64,000 nucleotides of DNA. Origin: Rossellomorea aquimaris. GTDB taxonomy: Bacteria; Bacillota; Bacilli; Bacillales; Bacillaceae_B. The stretch covers positions 313,116 through 377,115 of the forward strand of contig NZ_VTEX01000001.1 in assembly GCF_008180865.1 (NCBI RefSeq), given 5' to 3'. How positions within the stretch are numbered: position 1 is the stretch's first letter; each line of letters opens with the position of its first letter. The position numbers were made by a program, and so were the translations under genes. This document shows, one piece after another, positions 1 through 7,970 of the stretch. The notes below the pieces were generated by a model, which saw nothing but the letters and a program-made list of their open reading frames with translations, was not told where the DNA came from and did not search any database.

Positions 1-24
1 TCATTACTGTTATTCTATAGAAGA

Positions 25-104
25 ATTATTTTTGTCCGGTATACGAGGGAAGAACAAGATTTGATTTTTCACCTGATATCGCAAGAATAGTAATACATTG
101 TGTG
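25..104 (+). promoter_or_regulatory. Cold-shock gene 5' leader: cold box plus second conserved motif
   Basis: The untranslated leader of the downstream csp gene. Positions 25-37 read ATTATTTTTGTCC, one base from the 13-base cold-shock box that I recall for B. subtilis csp leaders. Positions 81-104 carry GCAAGAATAGTAATACA followed by TTGTGTG. The same two elements, in the same order, precede the second csp gene on the minus strand near 12 kb. A role in cold-dependent mRNA stability or translation is inferred. Confidence 0.6.
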
Positions 105-129
105 TAAAGCACTTTAGGAGGCAACAAAC

Positions 130-330
130 ATGGAAAATGGTAAAGTAAAATGGTTTAACGCAGAAAAAGGTTTCGGATTCATCGAAGTAGAAGGTGGAGA
201 CGACGTATTCGTACACTTCTCAGCGATCCAAGGTGAAGGTTTCAAATCTCTTGACGAAGGTCAAGAAGTATCTTTCGACGTTGAACAAGGTGCTCGTGGA
301 CCACAAGCAGCTAACGTACGTAAAGCATAA
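130..330 (+). CDS. Cold-shock protein (CspA/CspB family)
   Basis: A 66-residue single cold-shock domain, the normal full length. It binds single-stranded RNA and DNA and acts as an RNA chaperone that keeps mRNAs translatable in the cold. Both RNA-binding motifs are intact: RNP1 as KGFGFIEV near residues 13-20 and RNP2 as VFVHFSAI near 26-33. A strong TTTAGGAGG lies just upstream of the ATG. The gene stands alone with its own terminator. It is a paralogue of the Csp at 11752-11952, differing mainly at the N-terminus and in the last third. Which Bacillus csp it corresponds to cannot be settled by eye, although the MENGKVKW start resembles CspD. Confidence 0.96.
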   Translation: MENGKVKWFNAEKGFGFIEVEGGDDVFVHFSAIQGEGFKSLDEGQEVSFDVEQGARGPQAANVRKA

Positions 331-350
331 TCTAACTTTACAACTCCAAA

Positions 351-379
351 AACAGACTCATTCGTGAGTCTGTTTTTTT
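351..379 (+). terminator. Intrinsic terminator of csp
   Basis: Arms AACAGACTCA and TGAGTCTGTT around a TTCG tetraloop, followed by a run of T. Confidence 0.92.
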
Positions 380-489
380 ATGGAGATATTTAAGTAACCG
401 GTGACATATTGAGAAATTTAAGGACGTCTTTCCAATATGTCTCAATTAAATCGGCCGCTATAAAAAGCAGCCTTCACATTCTCCAAAAT

Positions 490-615
490 TTATTTTCCTA
501 AATCCTTCTTCGTCACTTCACTGCGGATATTGAGTTCTTTCGAGAATTCAGTATCGCCTTTTTTATTGTTTGGGTATTTGTTCTTTCGTTCACGATTATC
601 ATTTTTATTAGTCAA
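490..615 (-). CDS. Small hydrophilic protein, 41 aa
   Basis: A short minus-strand gene of 41 codons. GGGAGG lies 7 nt before a TTG start at 615. An ATG at 630 is in frame but sits upstream of that ribosome binding site, so TTG is preferred. The product is rich in Lys, Asn, Asp and Glu, has no hydrophobic segment, and contains an EFSKEL stretch that loosely recalls small spore-protein signatures. I do not recognise a family. The start signal and the composition support a real gene, but no function can be assigned. Confidence 0.6.
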   Translation of the reverse strand: MTNKNDNRERKNKYPNNKKGDTEFSKELNIRSEVTKKDLGK

Positions 616-824
616 CGTTGTTCCTCCCATTTGTAAGTAGTCAGTACATTCTTATTCTTAACCTGTGAATCATCCTTATCCTTGGTAAGAAAGGGAAAGA
701 CACACACTTGGTGAGATATTTCCGCCTTGAAAGACTGGAATCATAATATCACCGTACATTCCTTTTTCCACCCATGATATAGTGAAGAAGCGGTAAATGA
801 TCAAAGGGAAATGGGAGAGAGTAG

Positions 825-1115
825 ATGAAACAAATGTATGAAAAAGTCATTGAGTTTAGGGATGAACGAAATTGGGATGCCAATCATAATGAAAAGGATC
901 TTGCCATTTCTATTTCATTAGAGGCAAATGAACTCCTGGAAAATTTCCAATGGAAAACAAGCCGGGAAGCAGTGGAAGCGACACGTCAAAATATTAAAGA
1001 AGAAATGGCTGATGTCCTGATTTATTTAGTCCAGCTGGCTGATAAAATGGATATCGACTTAGAAAAGGAAGTATATGAGAAGTTGGAAAAGAATGCACTG
1101 AAGTATCCGAAGTAA
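825..1115 (+). CDS. MazG-like nucleotide pyrophosphohydrolase
   Basis: A 96-residue all-alpha NTP-PPase of the MazG-like superfamily, predicted to hydrolyse non-canonical or excess (d)NTPs to the monophosphate and pyrophosphate. The metal-binding acidic residues are visible as EANELLE (about 32-38) and EEMADVLIYL (about 58-67), the ExxE and ExxD pairs of the family. A GGGAGAG ribosome binding site precedes the ATG. The protein ends at NALKYPK, while many homologues continue with a short basic tail after KYP, so this copy may be slightly shortened at the C-terminus. It is a single gene with its own terminator. Confidence 0.85.
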   Translation: MKQMYEKVIEFRDERNWDANHNEKDLAISISLEANELLENFQWKTSREAVEATRQNIKEEMADVLIYLVQLADKMDIDLEKEVYEKLEKNALKYPK

Positions 1116-1121
1116 TGATTG

Positions 1122-1155
1122 GGGACGGATCTCCTGAAAAGGTCCGTCCCTTTTT
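1122..1155. terminator. Terminator between mazG-like gene and rpiR
   Basis: Arms GGGACGGA (1122-1129) and TCCGTCCC (1143-1150), followed by five T. It lies between convergent genes and may serve both. Confidence 0.85.
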
Positions 1156-1159
1156 ACAA

Positions 1160-2017
1160 TTATATTTTCTTAATGGAAATCGCGTCACGCATTTTTTTCA
1201 GGGAAGATTTGGATAGATCTTTTCTCTTCATCATGGTGTTAACGTAGAGGGCATCGACAATACTAAGCTGACTGATTCTTGAAGCAAGTGCTTCAGATCG
1301 ATATTCGGTTTCTTGAGAAACTGTAAATAGAGGAATGTCGACCCCGATGCTTAAAGGTGATTTGGCAAAGTGAGTAATGGCGATGGTCGTTACCCGATTT
1401 TTCTTCGCTACGTCCAATACTTCCAATAAATCTTTGTTCGATCCTGAATGAGAGATAAAGACGATTACATCAGCATCGGTCAATTGTGAAGCGGAGATCA
1501 GCTGCATATGGGAATCGTTGTACGCAGTAGTGGTCATGCCTGTTCTGAGGAACTTATGATGCGCATCCATGGCAACAAACCCCGATCCACCCGTACCATA
1601 AAATTCTATTCTTCTGGCACTTATCATCCCTCGAATAGCTTTCGTAAACATTTCCTCGTTCAGCATGCTTAAAGAATCCTCTAATGTCCTGATATTGGAC
1701 CTGAACACTTTTTGGGCAATAACACCTTCAGAGTCCTCTTCATTGATTGTTTCATGAATATCTTTTATAGGTGTCACCAGGTCGGATGCAAGGGAAATCT
1801 TCATTGCCTGGTAGCCTTTAAAGCCCAGGCGTTTACAGAAACGGAAGACTGTAGCATCTGCAACGTTCAGTTCTTCTGCTACACCACTGATAGTGGAGTG
1901 GATAATTTTTTCTGGATTAGCAATAATAAAATCTGCAATCATCTTTTCTTTTTCACTGAATTGAGAGTAATAGGAACGGATACGAGGTAAACAATGCTGT
2001 ACTTTATCCTCTTTCAT
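1160..2017 (-). CDS. MurR/RpiR family transcriptional regulator
   Basis: A 285-residue regulator. The N-terminal HTH_6 domain (about 1-80) includes the helix-turn-helix around EELNVADATVFRFCKRLGFKG. A SIS sugar-isomerase domain (about 120-250) carries the phosphosugar-binding signatures FYGTGGSGFVA and FISHSGSNKD. Such proteins sense a phosphosugar and control sugar catabolism. The ATG at 2017 is preferred because AGGAGG lies 10 nt upstream of it, inside a longer open frame that begins at 2050. It is divergent from 6-phosphogluconate dehydrogenase, with palindromes between the two genes. This makes it a likely local regulator of gndA responding to a pentose- or gluconate-phosphate; that role is inferred. 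Confidence 0.88.
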   Translation of the reverse strand: MKEDKVQHCLPRIRSYYSQFSEKEKMIADFIIANPEKIIHSTISGVAEELNVADATVFRFCKRLGFKGYQAMKISLASDLVTPIKDIHETINEEDSEGVIAQKVFRSNIRTLEDSLSMLNEEMFTKAIRGMISARRIEFYGTGGSGFVAMDAHHKFLRTGMTTTAYNDSHMQLISASQLTDADVIVFISHSGSNKDLLEVLDVAKKNRVTTIAITHFAKSPLSIGVDIPLFTVSQETEYRSEALASRISQLSIVDALYVNTMMKRKDLSKSSLKKMRDAISIKKI

Positions 2018-2072
2018 GCAGGGGAAACCTCCTCTAAGCGAAATCTTCATGAAAATAATTTTAACCTACTTC

Positions 2073-2097
2073 ATGAAATAAAAAAATATTATTTCAT
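2073..2097. promoter_or_regulatory. Candidate RpiR operator, rpiR-gndA intergenic region
   Basis: A perfect 9-bp inverted repeat, ATGAAATAA and TTATTTCAT, separated by 7 nt. Similar GAAA/TTTC half-sites occur at 2051-2062 and 2111-2122. The position between divergent regulator and enzyme genes suggests binding by the RpiR protein. This is inference from position and symmetry. Confidence 0.5.
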
Positions 2098-2181
2098 AAA
2101 ATTCCACCACGGAAAATTATTTCGTATTATAATATATACGGTGAAAATATTATTACCCGAAGTGAAAGGAATGATAAATAT

Positions 2182-3594
2182 ATGAATAAACAACAAATAG
2201 GAGTAGCTGGTGTCGGAGTGATGGGGAAGAGTCTGGCTTTGAATTTCGAAAGCAGAGGCTATTCCGTTTCCATTTATGATGTGTCTGATGAGAAGGTAAG
2301 AGAAGTACTTGAAGAGCATCCAGATAAAAAAATGGTCGGTACTCACGATGTAAAAGAGTTTGTCCAGTCATTAGAAACACCACGAAAAATATTGATAATG
2401 GTTCCAGCCGGTAATATTACCGATAAAGCGATTGAATCATTGCTTCCTCATTTAGATCAGGGAGATATTCTAATTGATGGAGGAAACACATACTTTGAAG
2501 ATACGGTTCGCCGTAATAAGGAACTTGGTGAAAAAGGAATCAACTTCATCGGTGCAGGTGTCTCAGGTGGAGAAGAAGGCGCTTTATACGGTCCTGCTAT
2601 CATGCCGAGCGGTCAGAAGGAAGCATACGATTTAGTCGAGCCTTTCCTGACAGCAATTGCGGCAAAGGTAAAAGGCGATGCATGCAGTACATATATCGGT
2701 CCGGACGGATCTGGCCATTATGTGAAAATGGTCCATAATGGAATTGAGTACAGTGATATGCAGCTTATCTGTGAAGCGTATTATCTTATGAAAAATGTAT
2801 TGGGTTTAAGCGCAACAGAGCTACATGAGATATTTAAAGAATGGAACGCCGGGGAGCTAGACAGCTACCTGATTGAAATCACGGCGGATATTTTCACAAA
2901 GGTGGATGAAGAAACAGGAAAACCCCTTGTTGACGTAATCCTGGATACAGCAGGGCAGAAAGGAACAGGGAAATGGACGAGTATTTCTGCACTGGAGTTA
3001 GGTGTACCATTATCGATCATTACTGAATCTGTATTTGCCCGTTTCATCTCTGCCATGAAGGAAGAAAGAGTGAAGGCAAGTAAAATCTTAAGAGGACCAA
3101 GAAATAAGGAGTTCTCCGGTAACAAAGAAGAGTTTATCGAAATGATTCGCAAGGCGTTATATTTAAGCAAAATTTGCTCATATGCACAGGGTTTCGCCCA
3201 GCTCCAATCTGCTTCCGATGAATATAACTGGAACCTGAAGCCCGGCGAAATTTCCATGATCTTCAGAGGTGGGTGCATCATCCGTGCAGGCTTCCTGGAA
3301 GAAATCAAGAAAGCCTATGATCGTGAACCGGGATTGACGAATTTACTACTGGATCCATATTTCAAGGAAATCGTTGAAAACTATCAGGAGGAAGCGAGAG
3401 AAGTGGTGGCTACAGCCATTAAGTTAGGTATCCCTGTACCAGGTCTTGCGAGTGCTTTAGCGTATTATGACAGCTATCGCTCAGAGTCACTTCCTGCCAA
3501 CCTCCTTCAAGCCCAACGTGATTACTTTGGTGCTCATACGTATCAGCGTGTGGATAAAGAAGGAACATTCCATACAGATTGGTTATCTAAATAA
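2182..3594 (+). CDS. gndA: 6-phosphogluconate dehydrogenase, decarboxylating
   Basis: A 470-residue cytosolic enzyme of the oxidative pentose phosphate pathway that converts 6-phosphogluconate to ribulose 5-phosphate plus CO2 and reduced cofactor. The Rossmann domain starts with [13 protein letters not shown] (about 7-19). The substrate site is present as [21 protein letters not shown] (about 128-148), with the catalytic Lys and Asn in [12 protein letters not shown]. The family signature [12 protein letters not shown] follows near 255. Length matches NADP-dependent long-chain Gnd (YqjI/GndA type). GNTYF and the following residues suggest NADP use, but cofactor preference is not proven here. 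It is divergent from the RpiR regulator and followed by a strong hairpin. Confidence 0.95.
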   Translation: MNKQQIGVAGVGVMGKSLALNFESRGYSVSIYDVSDEKVREVLEEHPDKKMVGTHDVKEFVQSLETPRKILIMVPAGNITDKAIESLLPHLDQGDILIDGGNTYFEDTVRRNKELGEKGINFIGAGVSGGEEGALYGPAIMPSGQKEAYDLVEPFLTAIAAKVKGDACSTYIGPDGSGHYVKMVHNGIEYSDMQLICEAYYLMKNVLGLSATELHEIFKEWNAGELDSYLIEITADIFTKVDEETGKPLVDVILDTAGQKGTGKWTSISALELGVPLSIITESVFARFISAMKEERVKASKILRGPRNKEFSGNKEEFIEMIRKALYLSKICSYAQGFAQLQSASDEYNWNLKPGEISMIFRGGCIIRAGFLEEIKKAYDREPGLTNLLLDPYFKEIVENYQEEAREVVATAIKLGIPVPGLASALAYYDSYRSESLPANLLQAQRDYFGAHTYQRVDKEGTFHTDWLSK

Positions 3595-3600
3595 GAAGAA

Positions 3601-3633
3601 CGAAAGCCCTGTGGGAATCCCACAGGGCTTTCG
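3601..3633. terminator. Strong hairpin after gndA
   Basis: A perfect 15-bp stem CGAAAGCCCTGTGGG with a 3-nt loop. The T-run is poor, so it may end transcription from both sides or protect the mRNA end. Confidence 0.75.
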
Positions 3634-3642
3634 ATTACCTTA

Positions 3643-3819
3643 TTATTCTTTGCTTGATGAGTCATCTTTCGTATGATGCTTATTTTTCTCGTCCCGCTGC
3701 TCTTTTTTTAAGTCATCGAGGGGAATTGGATCCACATTTTGTTCACTTTCATGCTGATCGAGAATGCCGTCATGATCTTTATTGATTTGTTCAGGGTTGT
3801 CATTGGTCCTCTTCGTCAT
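3643..3819 (-). CDS. Small charged protein, 58 aa
   Basis: A 58-codon minus-strand gene preceded by GGGAGG about 10 nt before the ATG. The product is very hydrophilic, rich in Asp, Glu, Lys, His and Asn, and lacks Cys and hydrophobic segments, so it is probably disordered. It sits convergent to gndA and is followed by the gndA hairpin. No family is recognised and no function is proposed. The start signal, the sense codon run and the distinct composition support expression. Confidence 0.65.
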   Translation of the reverse strand: MTKRTNDNPEQINKDHDGILDQHESEQNVDPIPLDDLKKEQRDEKNKHHTKDDSSSKE

Positions 3820-3900
3820 TTTCCATCATCCTCCCTTAATAATTCGTTGTTATACCATACCCTTTGTGAGCAGAGAAAAACATCTGGGGAATGGAACATA

Positions 3901-3930
3901 AGAAAGCCACCTATCTGCAGGTGGCTTTCT
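3901..3930 (-). terminator. Terminator of the SurA_N lipoprotein gene
   Basis: Arms AGAAAGCCACC and GGTGGCTTTCT around an 8-nt loop, just beyond the stop codon of the minus-strand gene at 3942. Confidence 0.8.
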
Positions 3931-3941
3931 TTGATGGAGCT

Positions 3942-4718
3942 TTAGATTTTAATATCAACTTTAGCATTTTTCTTTAAATCTTCTACATGTTGCACAAGTT
4001 TTTCTTGTTTTTTCTGTTGTTCTAACTGAGTCTTGATTTGAGGTTTAACTTCTTCAAATTTTGGTGCTTCTTTTGATTCGCCCTGACCTTGCTGACTTGC
4101 GTACTGATCGTAAAATTTCTTCATTTCATCTTCAGAGACTTGTTCTACTTTGATTTCTTTCTCAACGTAGTTTGTGTATTTGATGTTTTCAGCGATTTGA
4201 GTTTTTAACTCATCCATCGTGAATCCGGCTTTTTTCATTGCGTCTTCAAACTTCTTGTCATCGCCGTACTGCTTTTTAACTTCTTCCAGTTGTTTATTGA
4301 TTTCATCTTCTGATGCCTTATATCCTTTTTCATCAGCTTGCTGCATAAGAAGTGTTTGTCCAACCAGGCTATCAATTGTTTGTTCCTTGATTTTCTTTGC
4401 TGCATCTTTACTTGTTGGGTCTTGACCCATTTGTTGATATTGCATTTGTGATTGAGTCAATACGTTATTGAAATCTTCACCTTTAATTTTTTCGTCGTTT
4501 ACAATGGCAACGATCTTGTCTTTTTCAATCTTTTGCTCATCCATTTTCTTCTGCATTTCTTCCATTTGCTTCGCTTGCTCTTCCTGAGCCTGTCCATCGC
4601 TTTTTTCTTCTGTTTTCGCTTTATCGTCAGCTTGTTTTTGGCTCTCCTCGTTCGAACCGCAAGCGGCTAGTCCAATCGTTAATAAAGCTAATAGTAAAGT
4701 CGTAAATATTTTTTTCAT
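3942..4718 (-). CDS. SurA N-terminal-domain lipoprotein (PrsA-like chaperone without PPIase domain)
   Basis: A 258-residue predicted lipoprotein. The signal peptide is followed by a lipobox LAAC with Cys20, which would be lipidated and held on the outer face of the membrane. A charged linker rich in Lys, Glu and Gln (21-65) leads into a SurA_N-type chaperone fold starting IVAIVNDEKIKGEDFNNVL, and helical Lys/Glu-rich segments follow to the end. PrsA proteins share this N-terminal architecture but insert a parvulin PPIase domain, and I see none here. A role in extracytoplasmic protein folding is likely; clients are unknown. AAAGGAG precedes the ATG. The gene stands alone. Confidence 0.85.
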   Translation of the reverse strand: MKKIFTTLLLALLTIGLAACGSNEESQKQADDKAKTEEKSDGQAQEEQAKQMEEMQKKMDEQKIEKDKIVAIVNDEKIKGEDFNNVLTQSQMQYQQMGQDPTSKDAAKKIKEQTIDSLVGQTLLMQQADEKGYKASEDEINKQLEEVKKQYGDDKKFEDAMKKAGFTMDELKTQIAENIKYTNYVEKEIKVEQVSEDEMKKFYDQYASQQGQGESKEAPKFEEVKPQIKTQLEQQKKQEKLVQHVEDLKKNAKVDIKI

Positions 4719-5331
4719 AATAGACTCCTTTCAGAAGTAAGGTGTGATTTCAAAAAAATCACTTAATGCGCATTTTAAAGGAAAAGCCCGTAAAAAGAAA
4801 GTATTTAAACCAAAAAGTATAGATTGTAATGAGGTTGAAATACAGTGAATTACCAATATGGTCCCTTTTTCACTATTATGTATACGGTTACATTCGACTA
4901 TCAACTGCCGGACAGAAATGATAATGTAAAAAGACTTTCAACTGGTTTCTAAAAAAAGAGGCTGTTTAAATCGAGATCTTTTCCTCCATTTAAACAGCCT
5001 ATAAAAAATATTGGGGACCAAAGAATACTGTCAAACAACCTTCTATTTGAATTATAGAGAGTGGCTCCATTTTCTTCAACTAACATTTAGGGAGGTGTCG
5101 GCTGACTAGTGTCCTTTTGAAGGCAGTATTCAATATTCTTCTTGTCTTTTCATGAAAAATAATAATTATAAGCATATTTCAAAGGAAGGGTTTTCCTTCC
5201 TTTCGTTCAACATGTTACATCTCTTGACTTTAAGAGGGGAATAGAGTGATACTATTAGAAGATTTCACCTTCTAAACAAAGTGAATAGTTTCACTTGTAA
5301 ATTCGTTTTTAATCGTTTATGATGATACAGA
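4719..5331. other. Non-coding stretch with hairpins
   Basis: No convincing gene. It holds an inverted repeat at 4959-5001 (GGCTGTTTAAAT against ATTTAAACAGCC), a loose long-range pair GAATACTG (about 5024) with CAGTATTC (about 5124), and a hairpin AGGAAGG/CCTTCCT near 5184-5204. These resemble degenerate small repeats rather than a known RNA. The regulatory region of nrdAB follows directly. Confidence 0.5.
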
Positions 5332-5378
5332 ACACAACATTTTGTGTTCTGTTTAATTATTTAAACTATATATTGATT
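5332..5378 (+). promoter_or_regulatory. Candidate tandem NrdR boxes upstream of nrdAB
   Basis: Positions 5332-5347 read ACACAACATTTTGTGT and 5363-5378 read AAACTATATATTGATT. Against the NrdR box consensus (acaCwAtATaTwGtgt, from memory) they match at about 14 and 13 of 16 positions. Their starts are 31 bp apart, the three-turn spacing typical of paired NrdR boxes. They overlap the likely nrd promoter region, so they could mediate ATP/dATP-dependent repression. The first box is also a perfect hairpin (5327-5352), an alternative explanation for its symmetry. Confidence 0.6.
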
Positions 5379-5385
5379 ATAACCT

Positions 5386-5545
5386 GTGAATAGGGTGTCT
5401 GAATGGACTTAAAAGGGAATCCGGTGTGACTCCGGAGCTGTCCCCGCAACTGTAAGTGCTGACGAAATAAGGAACTGCCACTGTCATATACGATGGGAAG
5501 GCCTTAGAGTAGGGCGAAGCACGAGTCAGGAGACCTGCCTTGTTT
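5386..5545 (+). promoter_or_regulatory. Cobalamin (B12) riboswitch upstream of nrdAB
   Basis: The conserved parts of the adenosylcobalamin aptamer are readable. The core has GGGAATCCGGTG, then CTGTCCCCGCAACTGTAA, then GCCACTG (5477-5483) followed by GGGAAGG. The closing B12 box AGTCAGGAGACCTGCC lies at 5524-5539. It sits in the leader of nrdA and is followed by an intrinsic terminator, so B12 most likely switches off transcription of the reductase operon. Confidence 0.93.
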
Positions 5546-5631
5546 ATCACGTGTTATCTTCTTCGGGAATTGGGAGGATAAAGCGAGGATTGGAATAGGC
5601 CCTTTAGTCTATTCATATATCTTTCGTACAT

Positions 5632-5665
5632 AAAGCCCATCCGATTAATAGGATGGGCTTTTTTT
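5632..5665 (+). terminator. Riboswitch-controlled terminator in the nrdA leader
   Basis: AAAGCCCATCC and GGATGGGCTTT with an 8-nt loop and a T-run, placed between the B12 box and the nrdA start. This is the expression platform of the riboswitch. Confidence 0.88.
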
Positions 5666-5704
5666 GAATCCTTCCCACACTGTATAAATTTGGGAGGAAT
5701 GATG

Positions 5705-7951
5705 ATGTCAATCGTATCACAGGATCAAAGGATCACAATGGAAGCAAAAGCGGTTCTTACAAATCTCCACAGTCGCTTTCCACAACTTCATTTTAAAGAA
5801 TTCGATGAAAAGACTTTTAAGTATACAGAGGGTCAATCTGAATTGAGCAAAGAAAAGCTTTATCATTTCATGATCCTCACTGCAGTTGAACGTATCTCTG
5901 CCCATGAACCTGATTGGACGTATGTGGCAGCAGAATTATATTTAATGAAACTCTATCGTACGATCGCTTATTCAAGGGGAGTGGAAGAAAGCCTGTTGTA
6001 CAGTTCCCTTTATGAATTAATACAAGAATTGACGGAAAGGAAACTATATACGCCAGCACTATTGGAATCATATAGCAAAGATGAAATTGACTCTTTGGGG
6101 AGGATCATGGATTCATCTAAAGACCATCTGTTTACGTACATAGGGATCGTCACATTATCAGAGCGGTATTTAACTAAATCCCATGATGGTGAAATCCTTG
6201 AATTACCTCAGGAACGATTTCTGATCATCGCCATGACACTCTTTATGAACGAACCCCGTGATAAGCGACTGTCGCTTATTGAAGAAGCTTATTGGGCCCT
6301 GTCTAATTTGTATATGACGGTAGCAACTCCTACGTTTGCTAACGCCGGCAAAAGCCATGGTCAGTTATCCAGCTGCTTTATTGATACGGTAGCCGATGAT
6401 TTAAGAAGTATTTATGACAGTAATACAGATGTTTCCACACTAAGTAAAAACGGTGGCGGTCTCGGTATTTATCTGGGGAAGGTCCGGAGCAGGGGAAGTA
6501 ATATCAAAGGCTTCAAGGGAGTAAGTTCAGGTGTTATTCCATGGATGAAGCAATTAAATAACACAGCAGTATCCGTTGATCAATTAGGTCAACGTCAAGG
6601 AGCGATAGCTGTTTATTTGGATATATGGCATAAGGATATTTTTCCTTTTCTTGATACACGCTTAAATAATGGTGATGAAAGGCAGCGAACTCATGATCTT
6701 TTCACTGGAGTCAGCTTACCGGATTTATTCATGGAACAAGTGGAAAAGAGAGGGGATTGGTATCTATTTGATCCTCATGAAGTGAGGATGGTCATGGGAT
6801 ATTCCCTGGAAGATTTCTTTGATGAGCGTGAAGGAGAAGGTTCGTTCAGAGATAAGTATTGGGAGTGTGTAGAATGTCCCGGCCTTTCCAGGGAAGAGGT
6901 TCCGGCGATTGAAATTTTCAAGAGGATCATGATTTCCCAGCTCGAAACGGGAACGCCCTACATGTTTTACCGCGATACTGTCAATCGGCTAAATGCCAAT
7001 GGGCATAAGGGAATGATTTACTGTAGTAATTTATGTACGGAAATCTCCCAGAATATGAGTGCGACGGTCATGGAAGAAGAGGTCATAAAGGACGGGAAAA
7101 TCATTACCTATAAATCTCCCGGGGATTATGTCGTCTGTAATCTGGCATCTGTTTCTTTAGCCAAAACGATCATGGATGATGAGCTGGAAAGGGTCGTGTC
7201 CATAGGAGTGAGATTGCTTGATAATGTCATTGATATTAATAAACTTCCAGTCCTGCAAGCCCAACTGACAAACATGCGCTATAGAGGGATTGGATTAGGA
7301 ACCTTTGGATGGCATCATCTCCTTGCATTGAAAGGTTTGAAATGGGAGAGCGATGAAGCAGTTGATTATTGTGATTCACTGTACGAGGATGTTGCTTATT
7401 ACACGATCAAAGCCAGTCATGAATTAGCGGAAGAAAAGGGCTCCTATCCATATTACAGCGGCTCAGACTGGTCGACTGGAGAGTATTTTTCAAAGAAAGG
7501 ATATTCCGGACCGAGATGGGATTCACTCAGGGATGATGTCTCTTCAGGAGGAATCAGAAACGGATATTTAATGGCCGTTGCGCCCAATTCATCCACTTCA
7601 ATCATAGCCGGTTCTACAGCAAGTATTGATCCTTTATTCAGATTAGAGTACTCGGAAGAAAAGAAAGACTATAAGATTCCTGTTACAGCACCTGATTTAT
7701 CACCAAAGACGACCTGGTATTACAAAACGGCTTATAACGTAGATCAACACTGGAGTATTAAACAGAATGAGAAAAGACAGCGACATATAGATCAAGGAAT
7801 ATCTTTTAACTTGTATGTGCGGAATGATATCAAGGCGATAGAGTTGCTGTCTCTTCATTTAGATGCATGGAAGTCAGGATTGAAAACGACTTACTATGTG
7901 AGATCGACATCAGTTTCAAATTTCGATGAATGTGAAAGCTGCCATAGCTGA
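5705..7951 (+). CDS. nrdA: Class I ribonucleoside-diphosphate reductase, alpha subunit (no ATP cone)
   Basis: The 748-residue large subunit of an aerobic class I ribonucleotide reductase, which reduces ribonucleoside diphosphates to deoxy forms with radicals supplied by NrdB. Visible active-site residues are Asn442, the thiyl Cys444 and Glu446 (in YCSNLCTEI), and the redox pair Cys224 and Cys478. The C-terminal shuttle pair is Cys743 and Cys746. Three ATGs follow GGGAGG; the third, at 5705, has the best spacing. The N-terminus goes straight into the RNR_N helical domain and I see no ATP-cone, so overall activity control by dATP is probably missing from this subunit. It is the first gene of nrdAB, behind NrdR boxes and a B12 riboswitch. 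Confidence 0.95.
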   Translation: MSIVSQDQRITMEAKAVLTNLHSRFPQLHFKEFDEKTFKYTEGQSELSKEKLYHFMILTAVERISAHEPDWTYVAAELYLMKLYRTIAYSRGVEESLLYSSLYELIQELTERKLYTPALLESYSKDEIDSLGRIMDSSKDHLFTYIGIVTLSERYLTKSHDGEILELPQERFLIIAMTLFMNEPRDKRLSLIEEAYWALSNLYMTVATPTFANAGKSHGQLSSCFIDTVADDLRSIYDSNTDVSTLSKNGGGLGIYLGKVRSRGSNIKGFKGVSSGVIPWMKQLNNTAVSVDQLGQRQGAIAVYLDIWHKDIFPFLDTRLNNGDERQRTHDLFTGVSLPDLFMEQVEKRGDWYLFDPHEVRMVMGYSLEDFFDEREGEGSFRDKYWECVECPGLSREEVPAIEIFKRIMISQLETGTPYMFYRDTVNRLNANGHKGMIYCSNLCTEISQNMSATVMEEEVIKDGKIITYKSPGDYVVCNLASVSLAKTIMDDELERVVSIGVRLLDNVIDINKLPVLQAQLTNMRYRGIGLGTFGWHHLLALKGLKWESDEAVDYCDSLYEDVAYYTIKASHELAEEKGSYPYYSGSDWSTGEYFSKKGYSGPRWDSLRDDVSSGGIRNGYLMAVAPNSSTSIIAGSTASIDPLFRLEYSEEKKDYKIPVTAPDLSPKTTWYYKTAYNVDQHWSIKQNEKRQRHIDQGISFNLYVRNDIKAIELLSLHLDAWKSGLKTTYYVRSTSVSNFDECESCHS

Positions 7952-7970
7952 CTGGGAGGAAGATGATAAC

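Noticed and set aside
2865-3308. 147-codon minus-strand frame
   Set aside because: Antisense to gndA, no ribosome binding site.
4900-4980. 24-codon ORF starting ATGTATACGG
   Set aside because: No ribosome binding site and atypical composition.
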